The notes beneath the pieces are model-generated. The model worked only from the letters and a program-made list of their open reading frames with translations, did no database searches and was not told the DNA's origin. A DNA stretch of 64,000 nt, from the NCBI GenBank assembly GCA_000503195.1, contig AYSC01000019.1, positions 1-64,000 on the forward strand, read 5' to 3'. Source of the stretch: Blastomonas sp. CACIA14H2. Its GTDB lineage: Bacteria; Pseudomonadota; Alphaproteobacteria; Sphingomonadales; Sphingomonadaceae. Made by a program: the position numbers and the translations under genes. Below, piece after piece: positions 27,330 to 38,567 of this stretch; within the stretch, counting starts at the first letter, position 1, and every line of letters begins with the position of its first letter.

Positions 27330-29162
27330 TTACGCCGCTTCCTTCTTCCGGCTCTGCTTCTTGCGCTCGTTCGGATCGAGCCAGCGCTTGCGCAGGCGGA
27401 TGGTCTTCGGCGTCACCTCGACCATTTCGTCGTCGTCGATATAGGCGATCGCCTGTTCCAGGCTCATCAGGCGCGGCGGGGTCAGGCGGATGGCGTCGTC
27501 CTTGCCGGTCGAACGGAAGTTCGTCAGCTGCTTCGACTTCATCGGGTTGACCTCGAGGTCCTCGGGCTTGGCATTCTCGCCGATGATCATGCCCTCGTAC
27601 ACGGGCACGCCCGATCCGATGAACAGGCTGCCGCGATCTTCCAGCGCATTGAGCGCATAGCCCACGGTGTCGCCGGTGCCGTTGGAGATCAGCACGCCGA
27701 CCGGACGGCCCGCGATCGGGCCCTTGTACGGTCCGTATTTCTCGAACAGGCGGTTCATGATGCCGGTGCCGCGCGTGTCGGACAGGAATTCGCCATGATA
27801 GCCGATCAGCCCGCGCGACGGGGCGCTGAAGGTGATGCGGGTCTTGCCACCGCCCGAGGGGCGCATGTCGGTCATCTCGGCCTTGCGCAGCGCCATCTTC
27901 TCGACGACGGTGCCCGAATGCTCGTCGTCCACGTCGATGACGACCGTTTCATACGGCTCGGTGCGGTTGCCGCTCTCGTCCTCGCCGAACAGCACGCGCG
28001 GACGCGAGATGCCGAGTTCGAAGCCTTCGCGGCGCATCGTCTCGATCAGCACGCCGAGCTGCAGTTCGCCTCGACCGGCGACCTCGAAGCTGTCCTTGTC
28101 CGCCGATTCGGTGACCTTGATCGCCACGTTCGATTCGGCTTCGCGCATCAGGCGGTCGCGGATCATGCGGCTGGTCACCTTGGTGCCCTCGCGGCCCGCA
28201 AACGGGCTGTCATTGACGGCAAAGCGCATCGACAGGGTCGGCGGGTCGATCGGCTGCGCGTGCAGCGGCTCGGTGACGGACGTGTCGCAGATGGTGTTGG
28301 CGACGGTCGCGGTGGTGAGGCCGGCAATCGAGATGATGTCGCCCGCGCTCGCCTGCTCGACGGGAACGCGCTCGAGCCCGCGGAACGCCATGATCTTCGA
28401 GGCGCGGCCCGCTTCGACGATATTGCCTTCGGGATCGAGCGCGTGGATCTGCTGGTTGGTCTTCACGGTGCCGCTGGCGACCAGGCCGGTCAGGATGCGG
28501 CCGAGGAAATTGTCGCGGTCGAGCAGCGTGACCAGGAATTTGAACGAACCGTCGGGATCGGCGCTGGGTGCGGGCACATGACCGACGATCTTCTCGAACA
28601 GCGGCTGCAGCGTGCCTTCGCGCACCTCGGGGCTGTCGCCGCAATAGCCGTTGCGGCCCGAGGCGAAGAGCACGGGGAAATCGAGCTGCTCGTCATTGGC
28701 GTCCAAGGAGACGAACAGGTCGAACACCTCGTCGAGCACTTCCTGCGGGCGACCATCGGGACGGTCGATCTTGTTGACGACGACGATGGGCTTGAGGCCG
28801 AGCGCGAGCGCCTTGCCAGTGACGAACTTGGTCTGCGGCATCGCGCCTTCGGCGGCATCGACCAGCAGGATCACGCCGTCGACCATCGACAGGATGCGCT
28901 CCACCTCGCCGCCGAAATCGGCGTGGCCCGGGGTGTCGACGATGTTGATGCGGGTCTTCTCGCCGGCATTGTCCCACTCGATCGAGGTGCACTTGGCGAG
29001 AATGGTGATGCCGCGTTCTTTTTCCAGGTCGTTCGAATCCATCGCGCGCTCTTCGACGCGCTGGTTGTCGCGGAAGGTGCCGGACTGACGGAACAGCTGG
29101 TCGACAAGGGTGGTCTTGCCATGATCGACGTGCGCGATGATGGCGATATTGCGAAGAGACAT
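27330..29162 (-). CDS. typA: ribosome-associated translational GTPase TypA/BipA
   Basis: A ribosome-binding GTPase involved in stress adaptation and 50S assembly. The 610-aa length is normal. The GTPase motifs are clear: [14 protein letters not shown] (P-loop), [24 protein letters not shown] and VVNKIDRP. The elongation-factor domains follow, and the C-terminal part contains [13 protein letters not shown] and [17 protein letters not shown]. The ATG at 29162 gives the canonical N-terminus [15 protein letters not shown]; frames upstream are non-coding. The tail is rich in Lys and Arg. Confidence 0.97.
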   Translation of the reverse strand: MSLRNIAIIAHVDHGKTTLVDQLFRQSGTFRDNQRVEERAMDSNDLEKERGITILAKCTSIEWDNAGEKTRINIVDTPGHADFGGEVERILSMVDGVILLVDAAEGAMPQTKFVTGKALALGLKPIVVVNKIDRPDGRPQEVLDEVFDLFVSLDANDEQLDFPVLFASGRNGYCGDSPEVREGTLQPLFEKIVGHVPAPSADPDGSFKFLVTLLDRDNFLGRILTGLVASGTVKTNQQIHALDPEGNIVEAGRASKIMAFRGLERVPVEQASAGDIISIAGLTTATVANTICDTSVTEPLHAQPIDPPTLSMRFAVNDSPFAGREGTKVTSRMIRDRLMREAESNVAIKVTESADKDSFEVAGRGELQLGVLIETMRREGFELGISRPRVLFGEDESGNRTEPYETVVIDVDDEHSGTVVEKMALRKAEMTDMRPSGGGKTRITFSAPSRGLIGYHGEFLSDTRGTGIMNRLFEKYGPYKGPIAGRPVGVLISNGTGDTVGYALNALEDRGSLFIGSGVPVYEGMIIGENAKPEDLEVNPMKSKQLTNFRSTGKDDAIRLTPPRLMSLEQAIAYIDDDEMVEVTPKTIRLRKRWLDPNERKKQSRKKEAA

Positions 29163-29326
29163 GGAAATAGCCTGTATCAGGGGGATGGTCGCGGACACGC
29201 CGTCCACCGGCACGCCTGTTGCTGGCGCGCCCATAGCTTATGCCCTGCTGCAGCGCAACAACTAGCGCGTTTGGGTTAAGTACGCGTCCAAGGGCAGGGC
29301 TCCTGGGAAATACGCGCCCCTACCAC

Positions 29327-29432
29327 CTCCGCTCATCCTGAGCAGCGGGCGCAGCCCGCGTCGTCGAAGGACCCGCGCCCACGCTGGCCGTATAGCGGGG
29401 CCTTCGACAGGCTCAGGCTGAGCGGAGTGGGT
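29327..29432. repeat. pair of REP-like palindromic repeats (CTTCGACAGGCTCAG family)
   Basis: Two facing units: CCGCTCATCCTGAGC to GTCGAAGGACC (about 29331-29371) and GGGGCCTTCGACAGG to CTGAGCGGAGTGG (about 29397-29430). The same family recurs at 49.6, 50.0 and 61.4 kb in this window. The whole 29163-29467 gap is otherwise empty apart from the typA promoter. Confidence 0.85.
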
Positions 29433-29467
29433 TGGCAAGTGCGCTTGCAGCCTGACATTGAACGCCC

Positions 29468-30886
29468 CTATTCCGCGCAAACCCCCATCCACATGTCGCG
29501 AGGCATCTCGACGCGGATCGGCGGACCGCCCTTGGGGTCGGGGATGCCGTCGTACCAGAGCGAGTGCGCTAGATCGGGCATGAACACGCCGAGCGGTGCG
29601 GGGCTGTCCTCCATCGGGGGTTCGGCGACATATTTGAGGCCATTGGGCTCGCCGATAAAGGCATGGAAATAGAGCTCCTCCTCGCCATCTTCCTGCGGCA
29701 GCATCTGCGGCGGGTTCTGCGCATCGCCAAGCCCATCGACCGGGATCAGCGTCGTCGAACCGAAGCCGTTTGAACCGGCAAATGTGAAATACTTGCGGAA
29801 GATGAGCTTGTCGTCCTCGTCCTTCTGCTCAAGCACCGCGACCAGGTCCGACTGCGCGCTGGGCGGCAGCGCGGGCTTTTCGAAGTGCAGCGAGAAGCGC
29901 GTCGGCCAGGGCGAATGGTAGCTCGCCTTCAGGATCGGACAGGATAGCGGCTTGACCTGCACCGCCGCCGCCGGGTTGATCTCCAGCGTGTCGATGGAAA
30001 GCCGGTCATTGACGATCTTGAAGCTGGCATAGGCATCGCCTGCGGTCGGGCAGCAATTGGCGTCGGTGTCGCGCCACAGCGAGAACGAGCTGCTGATGCC
30101 GTACAGGCTATATTCGACGCCCTTCCACAGCCCCAGCCCCTTGGGCAGCCGCGTGCGCAGCTCCTCCTTCCAGCCGTTCATGCCGATATTGGCCCAGCCG
30201 TCGCCGCGCAGCAGATAGAGCGTGTCGGCATTGCCCTCGCCTGTCCCGGCAGTGCGTGCGGGCATGTGCAGCATCAGCTTCTCGCCATCGTCGATCAGCA
30301 GCGGGGTCGAAGCCTCGCCCTCAGTGGTGGTGAAGCCGATCAATTGCGGCGCGGCGCCGGTGATGTCCCAGGCGATCGCGGCGCGCAGCGGGATGCCGCC
30401 GCCCGGCTCCAGCCCGCTCATATATTGCCACGCGACCGAACGCCGGCGCCCTTCCTCACCCGCGTTCAGGACACCGGCAGATTCGACCACGCAATTCTCG
30501 ACCGCCCCGATCTGGCAGGTCCTCGCGAATTCCGGTCCGAACCCGGCAGGGGTGCGGATCGACGCGGCGAGCCTGGTCAGCCCCTCGATCTCGCTCTTCA
30601 CATAACCCAGGCTCTCGATGATCATATCCGCATTGGCGGTCTGCGGACTGTCGTCCTCGCTATATTCGAAGCCCCGGCGCAGATCGGCGAGCGCCTCGTC
30701 ATGCCGTTCGGCGATCACCGCCTTGCGCGGGTCGACCTTCTGCCAGGCCGCAAACGCGGTCTCGACATCGGACCAGCCCTTGGCGATCTCGCGATTGGCG
30801 CACAGCGCCTGAGCGTTGAGCGTGCGGTCGGGGCAGGGCGCAGCGGGGCTTAAGGCCGCGAGCAAAAGGGCGGGCAGCAGGATCAC
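29468..30886 (-). CDS. secreted hypothetical protein
   Basis: A 472-aa protein that I do not recognise. It starts with a short signal peptide ([19 protein letters not shown]). The region just after it is Cys-containing (CPDRTLNAQALCANREIAKGW) and resembles the short domain with paired Cys seen in proteins related to lysozyme inhibitors. A helical stretch follows, then a large beta-rich domain (for example DTLYLLRGDGWANIGM, SSSFSLWRDTDANCCPTAGD). Probably periplasmic. It is followed by a repeat pair and is not in an obvious operon. Confidence 0.7.
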   Translation of the reverse strand: MILLPALLLAALSPAAPCPDRTLNAQALCANREIAKGWSDVETAFAAWQKVDPRKAVIAERHDEALADLRRGFEYSEDDSPQTANADMIIESLGYVKSEIEGLTRLAASIRTPAGFGPEFARTCQIGAVENCVVESAGVLNAGEEGRRRSVAWQYMSGLEPGGGIPLRAAIAWDITGAAPQLIGFTTTEGEASTPLLIDDGEKLMLHMPARTAGTGEGNADTLYLLRGDGWANIGMNGWKEELRTRLPKGLGLWKGVEYSLYGISSSFSLWRDTDANCCPTAGDAYASFKIVNDRLSIDTLEINPAAAVQVKPLSCPILKASYHSPWPTRFSLHFEKPALPPSAQSDLVAVLEQKDEDDKLIFRKYFTFAGSNGFGSTTLIPVDGLGDAQNPPQMLPQEDGEEELYFHAFIGEPNGLKYVAEPPMEDSPAPLGVFMPDLAHSLWYDGIPDPKGGPPIRVEMPRDMWMGVCAE

Positions 30887-30970
30887 GAAACACTCCAGTC
30901 AGGCGCGACCCTGCCTGCCCATGTTCCGCTTTTCGCCGCCGAAATCAATGCGTTTCGGCGGCGTCAACGG

Positions 30971-31729
30971 CTACTTTCCGGTCCAGTTCGGCGCGCGCTT
31001 CTGCGCGAAAGCGGCGGCGCCCTCGCGCGCGTCCTGCGAGGTCATCACGGGGCCGACGATTGCCTGCTGCCTGGCCCACATTTCCTCGTCGCTCCAGCCG
31101 CGCGATTCGACGATTACCTGCTTGGAGACGCGCACCGCGAGCGGGCCGTTGGCGCTGATCTTGTGCGCCAGTTCGAGCGCTCCGTCGATCGCCGGGCCTT
31201 CGACCAGGCGGTTGACGAAGCCGATCTCGTAGCCGCGCTGCGCCGAGATGAAATCGCCGGTCAGCGCCAGTTCCATCGCGATGCGCGGCGGAATCTGGCG
31301 CGGCAGGCGCATCAGGCCGCCCGCAGCGGCAGCGAGGCCGCGCTTGGTTTCGGGGATGCCGAACTGCGCGCCGCTATTGGCGACGAGCAGGTCGCAGGTG
31401 ATCGCGACCTCCATTCCGCCCGCGAGCGCATAGCCATCGACCGCGGCGATCAGCGGCTTTTTGGGCGGCGATTCGACGAAACCGGCGAAACCCTTGCCTT
31501 TCACCGTCGGCAGTTCTCCGGTGAGAAAGGCCTTCAAGTCCATGCCCGAGCAGAAGGTGCCGCCCGCTCCCTTGATGATGCCGACCCGCAGCGCGTCATT
31601 GGCATCGAGCTCTTCCATCGCCGCAGCGACGCCTTCGGCCACCGCGCGGTTGACCGCGTTCTTGGCCTCGGGCCGGTTGATGGTGATGATGAGCACGCCA
31701 TCGTCGGCGAGGGTCAGAACTTCGGACAT
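30971..31729 (-). CDS. enoyl-CoA hydratase / crotonase-family protein
   Basis: Probably hydrates an enoyl-CoA intermediate in the degradation of a fatty, aromatic or steroid-like acid. The 252-aa protein has the crotonase fold motifs ITINRPEAKNAVN, GGTFCSGMDLKAF (first oxyanion hole), DGYALAGGMEVAITCDLLVA (second oxyanion hole) and FGIPETKRGLAAAAGGLMRLP. The ATG at 31729 gives a normal N-terminus; the frame extends upstream only through repeat DNA. It follows two acyl-CoA dehydrogenase genes on the same strand, which suggests one beta-oxidation-like unit, although a palindromic repeat separates them. Confidence 0.92.
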   Translation of the reverse strand: MSEVLTLADDGVLIITINRPEAKNAVNRAVAEGVAAAMEELDANDALRVGIIKGAGGTFCSGMDLKAFLTGELPTVKGKGFAGFVESPPKKPLIAAVDGYALAGGMEVAITCDLLVANSGAQFGIPETKRGLAAAAGGLMRLPRQIPPRIAMELALTGDFISAQRGYEIGFVNRLVEGPAIDGALELAHKISANGPLAVRVSKQVIVESRGWSDEEMWARQQAIVGPVMTSQDAREGAAAFAQKRAPNWTGK

Positions 31730-31740
31730 GTCAAATCTCC

Positions 31741-31877
31741 CTGAAAAGCCCCTCTCCTTTAGGGGAGAGGTTGGGGTGGGGCTCGATGCCCGCAATCCCC
31801 TCACCCAACTACGCCTAGACCGGCTGCGCCGGATCAAGGCTTCGTATCCCTCTCCCCTGAAGGAGAGAGGGTTGTTA
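31741..31877. repeat. palindromic intergenic repeat (CCTCTCC...GGAGAGG type)
   Basis: Contains CCCCTCTCCTTTAGGGGAGAGG, an internal hairpin, and ends with CCTCTCCCCTGAAGGAGAGAGGG, with a TACGCCTAGACCGGCTGCGCC core between. It lies between the crotonase and acyl-CoA dehydrogenase genes and might separate their transcripts or stabilise the upstream one. Confidence 0.75.
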
Positions 31878-33023
31878 TCAAAACAGCAGATCGGCCAGCT
31901 TCGCGCGGTGCCAGGCGGCGTCGCCGAACTGGCTGGCGTGCCAGATCGCGCTGCGGCGGTAGAGCCCGGCATCGCAATCGTGCGTGAAGCCGAAGCCGCC
32001 GTGGAACTGCACCGCGCGGTCGGCGGCGAAGCTGTACGCCTTGTCCGCGCTCGCCTTGGCCATGCGCACCGCGATCTCCCCCACGCCCTGCTGGCCGAAA
32101 TTGTGCGCGGCGCTGAGCATGTGCGAGCGTGCCTTTTCGTACGCGACATAGGCGTTGGTGATCGGGTGCTTGAGCGCCTGATACTCGCCGATCAGCTTGC
32201 CGAACTGCTTGCGCGTCTTGAGATATTCGATCGTGTAGTCGATCGCGCTCTGCGTGCCGCCACACATTTCCGCCGCCTGGAGCAGTGCGCTCGCCAGCTC
32301 GATCTGGTTCAGCGCGTTCGCCGAGCGGCCCGCATCGAGCAGCGCCGCAGCCGGGATGGTGATGCCGTCGAGCGTGAGCTCATAGGTGCGGCGGGTTTCA
32401 TCGACGATGATCTCGCGGCGCAGCGCGCTGTCTGCAATCGCGGACCGCTCGATCAGCGCCAGCCGCACCGCGCCATCGACATTGACCGTGGCGATCACCA
32501 AAGCCGCGTCCTTGGCATAGGCGACGAACTGCTTGGTGCCGCTGAGCGCGTAACCCTCGCCGCTCGCCTTGGCGGCCGCCTCGACATGGGCCAGCGTCCA
32601 GTCGCCATGCGGTTCGTACAGCGCCAGCGTCGCGATCTCGCCCGCGACGATGCGCGGCAGCCATTCGCCGCATTGCACCTCGTCGCCCGCCGCCAGCAGC
32701 GCCTGCGCCGCCACGGTGCAGCTCGCGAACGGCGTGGTCAGCAGCCGCCGCCCCATCTGCTCGGCAATCGGCGCGACCTCGGCCATCGACAGGCCGACAC
32801 CGCCATGCGCCTCGGGGATCGCGATACCCAGCCAGCCCAGTTCGGCAATCTCCTGCCAGACTTGCGGATCATAGCCGCGCTCGTCCGCCATCAGCTTGCG
32901 CACCTTGTCGATCGGCGACTTGTCGCGGCAGAAGCTGGTGGCGACGTCCATCAGCTCGATCTGCTCTTCGCTGTAACCGAGGCCGCCGAGGTGATTGGCA
33001 AGATTCTCTTCGCTGAAAGCCAT
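31878..33023 (-). CDS. acyl-CoA dehydrogenase family protein
   Basis: A 381-aa flavoenzyme that would oxidise an acyl-CoA to the enoyl-CoA. The N-terminal helical domain includes FCRDKSPIDKVRKLMADERG and IPEAHGGVGLSMAEVAPIAE. The middle beta domain has ALSGTKQFVAYAKDAALVI, and the C-terminal helical domain contains RKQFGKLIGEYQALKHPIT and the FAD-contacting AVQFHGGFGFTHDCDAGLYR. It follows the next acyl-CoA dehydrogenase gene by 3 bp. Paired acyl-CoA dehydrogenases of this kind often form heteromers acting on side chains of sterols or other bulky acids (family knowledge; the substrate here is not shown). Confidence 0.93.
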   Translation of the reverse strand: MAFSEENLANHLGGLGYSEEQIELMDVATSFCRDKSPIDKVRKLMADERGYDPQVWQEIAELGWLGIAIPEAHGGVGLSMAEVAPIAEQMGRRLLTTPFASCTVAAQALLAAGDEVQCGEWLPRIVAGEIATLALYEPHGDWTLAHVEAAAKASGEGYALSGTKQFVAYAKDAALVIATVNVDGAVRLALIERSAIADSALRREIIVDETRRTYELTLDGITIPAAALLDAGRSANALNQIELASALLQAAEMCGGTQSAIDYTIEYLKTRKQFGKLIGEYQALKHPITNAYVAYEKARSHMLSAAHNFGQQGVGEIAVRMAKASADKAYSFAADRAVQFHGGFGFTHDCDAGLYRRSAIWHASQFGDAAWHRAKLADLLF

Positions 33024-33026
33024 CTC

Positions 33027-34241
33027 TTAGCGTCCTTTCGGCAAGCCAAGCACATGCTCGGCGACGATGTTGCGCTGGATTTCGGACGTGCCGCCGCCGA
33101 TCGTGGCAGAGAAGCTGTTCAGATAGCTGCGGTGCCAATAGCCGTTGTCGACCGCGCACGGATCATCGACATAATAGCCGCCGCGCGTCCCCTGGAAGGC
33201 CAGCGAGAATTCGGTCAGCTCGCGGATCATCTCGGTGCGCGCGAGCTTGTTCATCAGCGCCAAGCCCATCGGGCGGTCCTGCACCAGCGGCCCCATGCGG
33301 CGGCGCTGGTTGTTCAGATTCAATGCCTGGATATCGATCATGAAATCGACCATCCGGTCCTTCATCACCGGATCGTCGAGCAAGGCCTTGCCGCCGCGCT
33401 GCGACTGGCGCGCCAGCTCGACCACGCCCATCGCGTCGAGTTCCTTGAGGAAATAGCCCCCCGCGAGGTTAACCTTGGCGCCGCGCTCGTACTCGAGCGT
33501 CTTCATCGCGATCTGCCAGCCATCGCCTTCGTTGCCCATCAGGCAGGTGGCGGGGATGCGCGCATCGGTGAAGAAGCACTGGACGAAGCCATATTCGCCG
33601 GTCAGCTTCTTGATCCGCCGCGTCTCGATGCCCGGCGCGTGCATCGGCGCGAGGAAGAAGCTGAGGCCCGCGTACTTGTTCGGCCCCTCATTCGAGGTGC
33701 GCGCGAGCAGGATCATGTATTTCGCGCGGTCGCCCAGCGAGGTCCAGATCTTGGAACCGTTGAGCACATACTCATCGCCGTCGCGCACGGCCTTGAGCTG
33801 CGCATTGCCGAGGTCGGAGCCGTTTTCAGGCTCGGAGAAACCCTGGCACCAGATATCCTCTGCGCTCAACATCCCCTTGATATATTTCTTCTTCTCTTCC
33901 TCGCTGCCGATATCGAGGATCAGAGGTCCGGCCCAGCCGATGCCGATCGCATTAAGCATGATCGGGCCGTCATATTTCTTCATCACCTTGGTGGCGATGC
34001 GCTGGAAATCAGGGTGCAGCCCGCCGCCGCCATATTCCACCGGCCAGCTTGCGCCGAGATAGCCCGCCTCGTACACCTTGCGCTGCCAGTTGCAGAGGAA
34101 TTCGAACTGCTGGTCGGTGCTCACCTCCATGAAGGTCAGCGGCAGCATGAAGCCGGGGTCCTTGGGGGTGTTCTCGCGGAACCAGGCGTCGGCCTGGGCC
34201 TCATAGTCCGCCAGCTCGGCAGCGGTGGGACGGGTTGCCAT
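33027..34241 (-). CDS. acyl-CoA dehydrogenase family protein
   Basis: A 404-aa flavin-dependent dehydrogenase, first gene of the - strand unit. Motifs: ASWPVEYGGGGLHPDFQRIA in the N-terminal domain, CQGFSEPENGSDLGNAQLKA and YVLNGSKIWTSLGDRAKYMI in the FAD-binding middle domain, and a C-terminal domain ending GTSEIQRNIVAEHVLGLPKG, the classical acyl-CoA dehydrogenase signature. The next gene starts 3 bp after the stop, which implies cotranslation and probable complex formation with that partner. Confidence 0.94.
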   Translation of the reverse strand: MATRPTAAELADYEAQADAWFRENTPKDPGFMLPLTFMEVSTDQQFEFLCNWQRKVYEAGYLGASWPVEYGGGGLHPDFQRIATKVMKKYDGPIMLNAIGIGWAGPLILDIGSEEEKKKYIKGMLSAEDIWCQGFSEPENGSDLGNAQLKAVRDGDEYVLNGSKIWTSLGDRAKYMILLARTSNEGPNKYAGLSFFLAPMHAPGIETRRIKKLTGEYGFVQCFFTDARIPATCLMGNEGDGWQIAMKTLEYERGAKVNLAGGYFLKELDAMGVVELARQSQRGGKALLDDPVMKDRMVDFMIDIQALNLNNQRRRMGPLVQDRPMGLALMNKLARTEMIRELTEFSLAFQGTRGGYYVDDPCAVDNGYWHRSYLNSFSATIGGGTSEIQRNIVAEHVLGLPKGR

Positions 34242-34386
34242 GTCGCTCTCCTTTGCGCGTGCGATCCGGGCCGCGTTGGGATTCGCGGCCTCGTTTAATC
34301 GTTCGGTTAAACGGAGATATGCAGGGGTCTGCGGCGCTTGTCTAGGGCGGGAAATGAAATTCCTTACATCGCTGTCAGTGAGCGGC

Positions 34387-34478
34387 GCATCCTCGTCACC
34401 CCCGCGCAGGCGGGGGTCCCGCTTTCATTCCGACCACCGACGCAAAAGCGGGATTCCCGTGTGCGCGGGAATGACGGC
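34387..34478. repeat. palindromic intergenic repeat (GTCACCCCCGCGCAGGCGGGGGT type)
   Basis: CACCCCCGCGCAGGCGGGGG forms a hairpin, followed by a GTGTGCGCGGGAATGACG arm that pairs loosely with the first half. It is the common sphingomonad-type REP arrangement. It lies between the DUF1254 gene stop and the acyl-CoA dehydrogenase promoter. Confidence 0.75.
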
Positions 34479-35003
34479 TCAGCCCTCCAAAGGCCGGCAG
34501 AACGACTGTTTCCGATACGCATCCACCGCGCCGATCTCCGCCCGGTTGTTGAGCAGCACGCGGATCAGCGCGACGCCCTTGCCATCGGGCATCACGATCT
34601 TGCGCACGCCCCTGGGCACGGTCTGATCGGCGGTGGCCAGCGCGATGCGGATCGGCCTGCCCTTGCTGTCGCGGTCGCTTTCGACAAAGGCGACATCGGT
34701 GACGCTGTCGAACACGGTCAGCGACCAGTAATGATCGGGCACGGCATTGGCCATGACCTCGAGCGGCGCCTTGCTCAGGTCGAAGGCGCAGATCGAATAG
34801 GCAAGGTCCGGGCTGGGCCGCACGATCGTCTGCCGCTCTGCGGTGACCAGCGGGGTGTGCGTCATCTTGTTATACCCCGCCTGCTCCGACAGCCGCATCC
34901 AGGCGCGGTCCATGATGACGGTGGGCGTCGCGGCGAGCGTCCCGTACCAGGCGGCGACCGCGGCGATCACCGCAACGACAACGGGTCCGATCCAGCGGCT
35001 CAT
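34479..35003 (-). CDS. DUF1254-domain protein
   Basis: A 174-aa membrane-anchored protein. One N-terminal helix (WIGPVVVAVIAAVAAWYG) precedes a beta-rich domain with ICAFDLSKAPLEVMANAVPD, YWSLTVFDSVTDVAF and MPDGKGVALIRVLLNNRAEI. This is typical of the short DUF1254 partner found beside DUF1214 proteins. The ATG at 35003 overlaps the TGA of the upstream DUF1214 gene (ATGA). Function unknown; the pair probably acts together in the periplasm. Confidence 0.85.
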   Translation of the reverse strand: MSRWIGPVVVAVIAAVAAWYGTLAATPTVIMDRAWMRLSEQAGYNKMTHTPLVTAERQTIVRPSPDLAYSICAFDLSKAPLEVMANAVPDHYWSLTVFDSVTDVAFVESDRDSKGRPIRIALATADQTVPRGVRKIVMPDGKGVALIRVLLNNRAEIGAVDAYRKQSFCRPLEG

Positions 35004-35578
35004 GCGCGGCACTCCCCGCGTTCGATGCGCGGCATCGGTACGCTCCCGCGCTTGGCCAACAGGTCGCGCGACGGGTGATAGGCGCGCAAGGTCAGCTCGA
35101 ACGGCTGATCGTCGGGGATCGCGATCCAGTGTGCGCCTGTGCGCCGGCGCCCGATGTCGACGGTCCAGTTCGCCTTTTCGGCGGGCGGGATCGCCGCGCT
35201 ACCAACCGAATAGACGCTGGCCGGGTTGGGGATGAGATAGCCCGCCTTGTCGTAGAGCGTCAGGCTCCACCAGCGCGCATCGATCGCGCCGCCGGCGACG
35301 CGATAGCGGCACTTGCCGGACAACTCGCGGCCCTGGCTGTCGGTGGCAGCATTGAAATAGATCGCCTCGCGCTCGGGCAATGCGAGCAATCCGCGCAGCG
35401 CGACGGTGGCGCGGGTGGCGACGCTGGCATCGGCGGTACCGACCTTCTCGCCCGTGCGCCAGGGACCGTTCTCGATCCCCATCGCGGCAAAGCTCTGCTT
35501 GAGCTGCAACGCTGCAGCGCCGCTGCCCAGCGCCAGCCCGACGGCGAGCATGATCCCGTAGCGAATCCCGGTCCGCAT
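35000..35578 (-). CDS. DUF1214-domain protein
   Basis: A 192-aa protein with an N-terminal helix (YGIMLAVGLALGSGAAALQL) and the DUF1214 beta-sandwich: EAIYFNAATDSQGRELSGKC, then ARWWSLTLYDKAGYLIPNP, then HWIAIPDDQPFELTLRAYHP with a final SRDLLAKRGSVPMPRIERG. It is translationally coupled to the DUF1254 gene. Larger DUF1254/DUF1214 proteins exist as single chains, so this is a split version; the activity is not established. Confidence 0.88.
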   Translation of the reverse strand: MRTGIRYGIMLAVGLALGSGAAALQLKQSFAAMGIENGPWRTGEKVGTADASVATRATVALRGLLALPEREAIYFNAATDSQGRELSGKCRYRVAGGAIDARWWSLTLYDKAGYLIPNPASVYSVGSAAIPPAEKANWTVDIGRRRTGAHWIAIPDDQPFELTLRAYHPSRDLLAKRGSVPMPRIERGECRA

Positions 35579-35659
35579 GCGCCCTTCTCCCCCTGCTTAT
35601 ATTTTGACAGAGGCTATGCCGCAAGATCGGGGGCGCTGGCAAGCGCGATTGCTGGGGGG

Positions 35660-35850
35660 GCGCTAGCGCTACACAGTCGCCTCCCCCTTCATGGGGGAGG
35701 CAGCGAGACTTGGCCGCGAGCGGCCTAGTCGCAGCGGTGGGGGTGATGGTGCGGCTGAGCGCAAGAGTGCGTCAACTGCGACTCTGCTTAATCCGGCAAG
35801 CACACCCCCACCCAACCCTCCCCCATCGAGGGGGAGGGCTTAGAGCGAAG
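35660..35850. repeat. palindromic intergenic repeat (GCCTCCCCC...GGGGGAGGC type)
   Basis: CCTCCCCCTTCATGGGGGAGG is a hairpin; a second arm CCCTCCCCCATCGAGGGGGAGGG closes the unit, with AGCGAGACTTGGCCGCGAGC between. It fills the 285-bp gap between the ppdK 3' end and the DUF1214 promoter. Confidence 0.75.
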
Positions 35851-35863
35851 CCTGAGCGCCTGC

Positions 35864-38527
<2,664 letters not shown>

Positions 38528-38567
38528 CTGCTTCAGCCTGTCTGTATGTGGTGGAGTATCGGTCGAG

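Noticed and set aside
31461-34298. Long antisense frames opposite the acyl-CoA dehydrogenase genes, ppdK (35987-38671), typA (27279-29279) and the molybdoenzyme (42244-44541)
   Set aside because: Same reason: low stop-codon density in GC-rich DNA; the opposite strand encodes clear, motif-bearing proteins.
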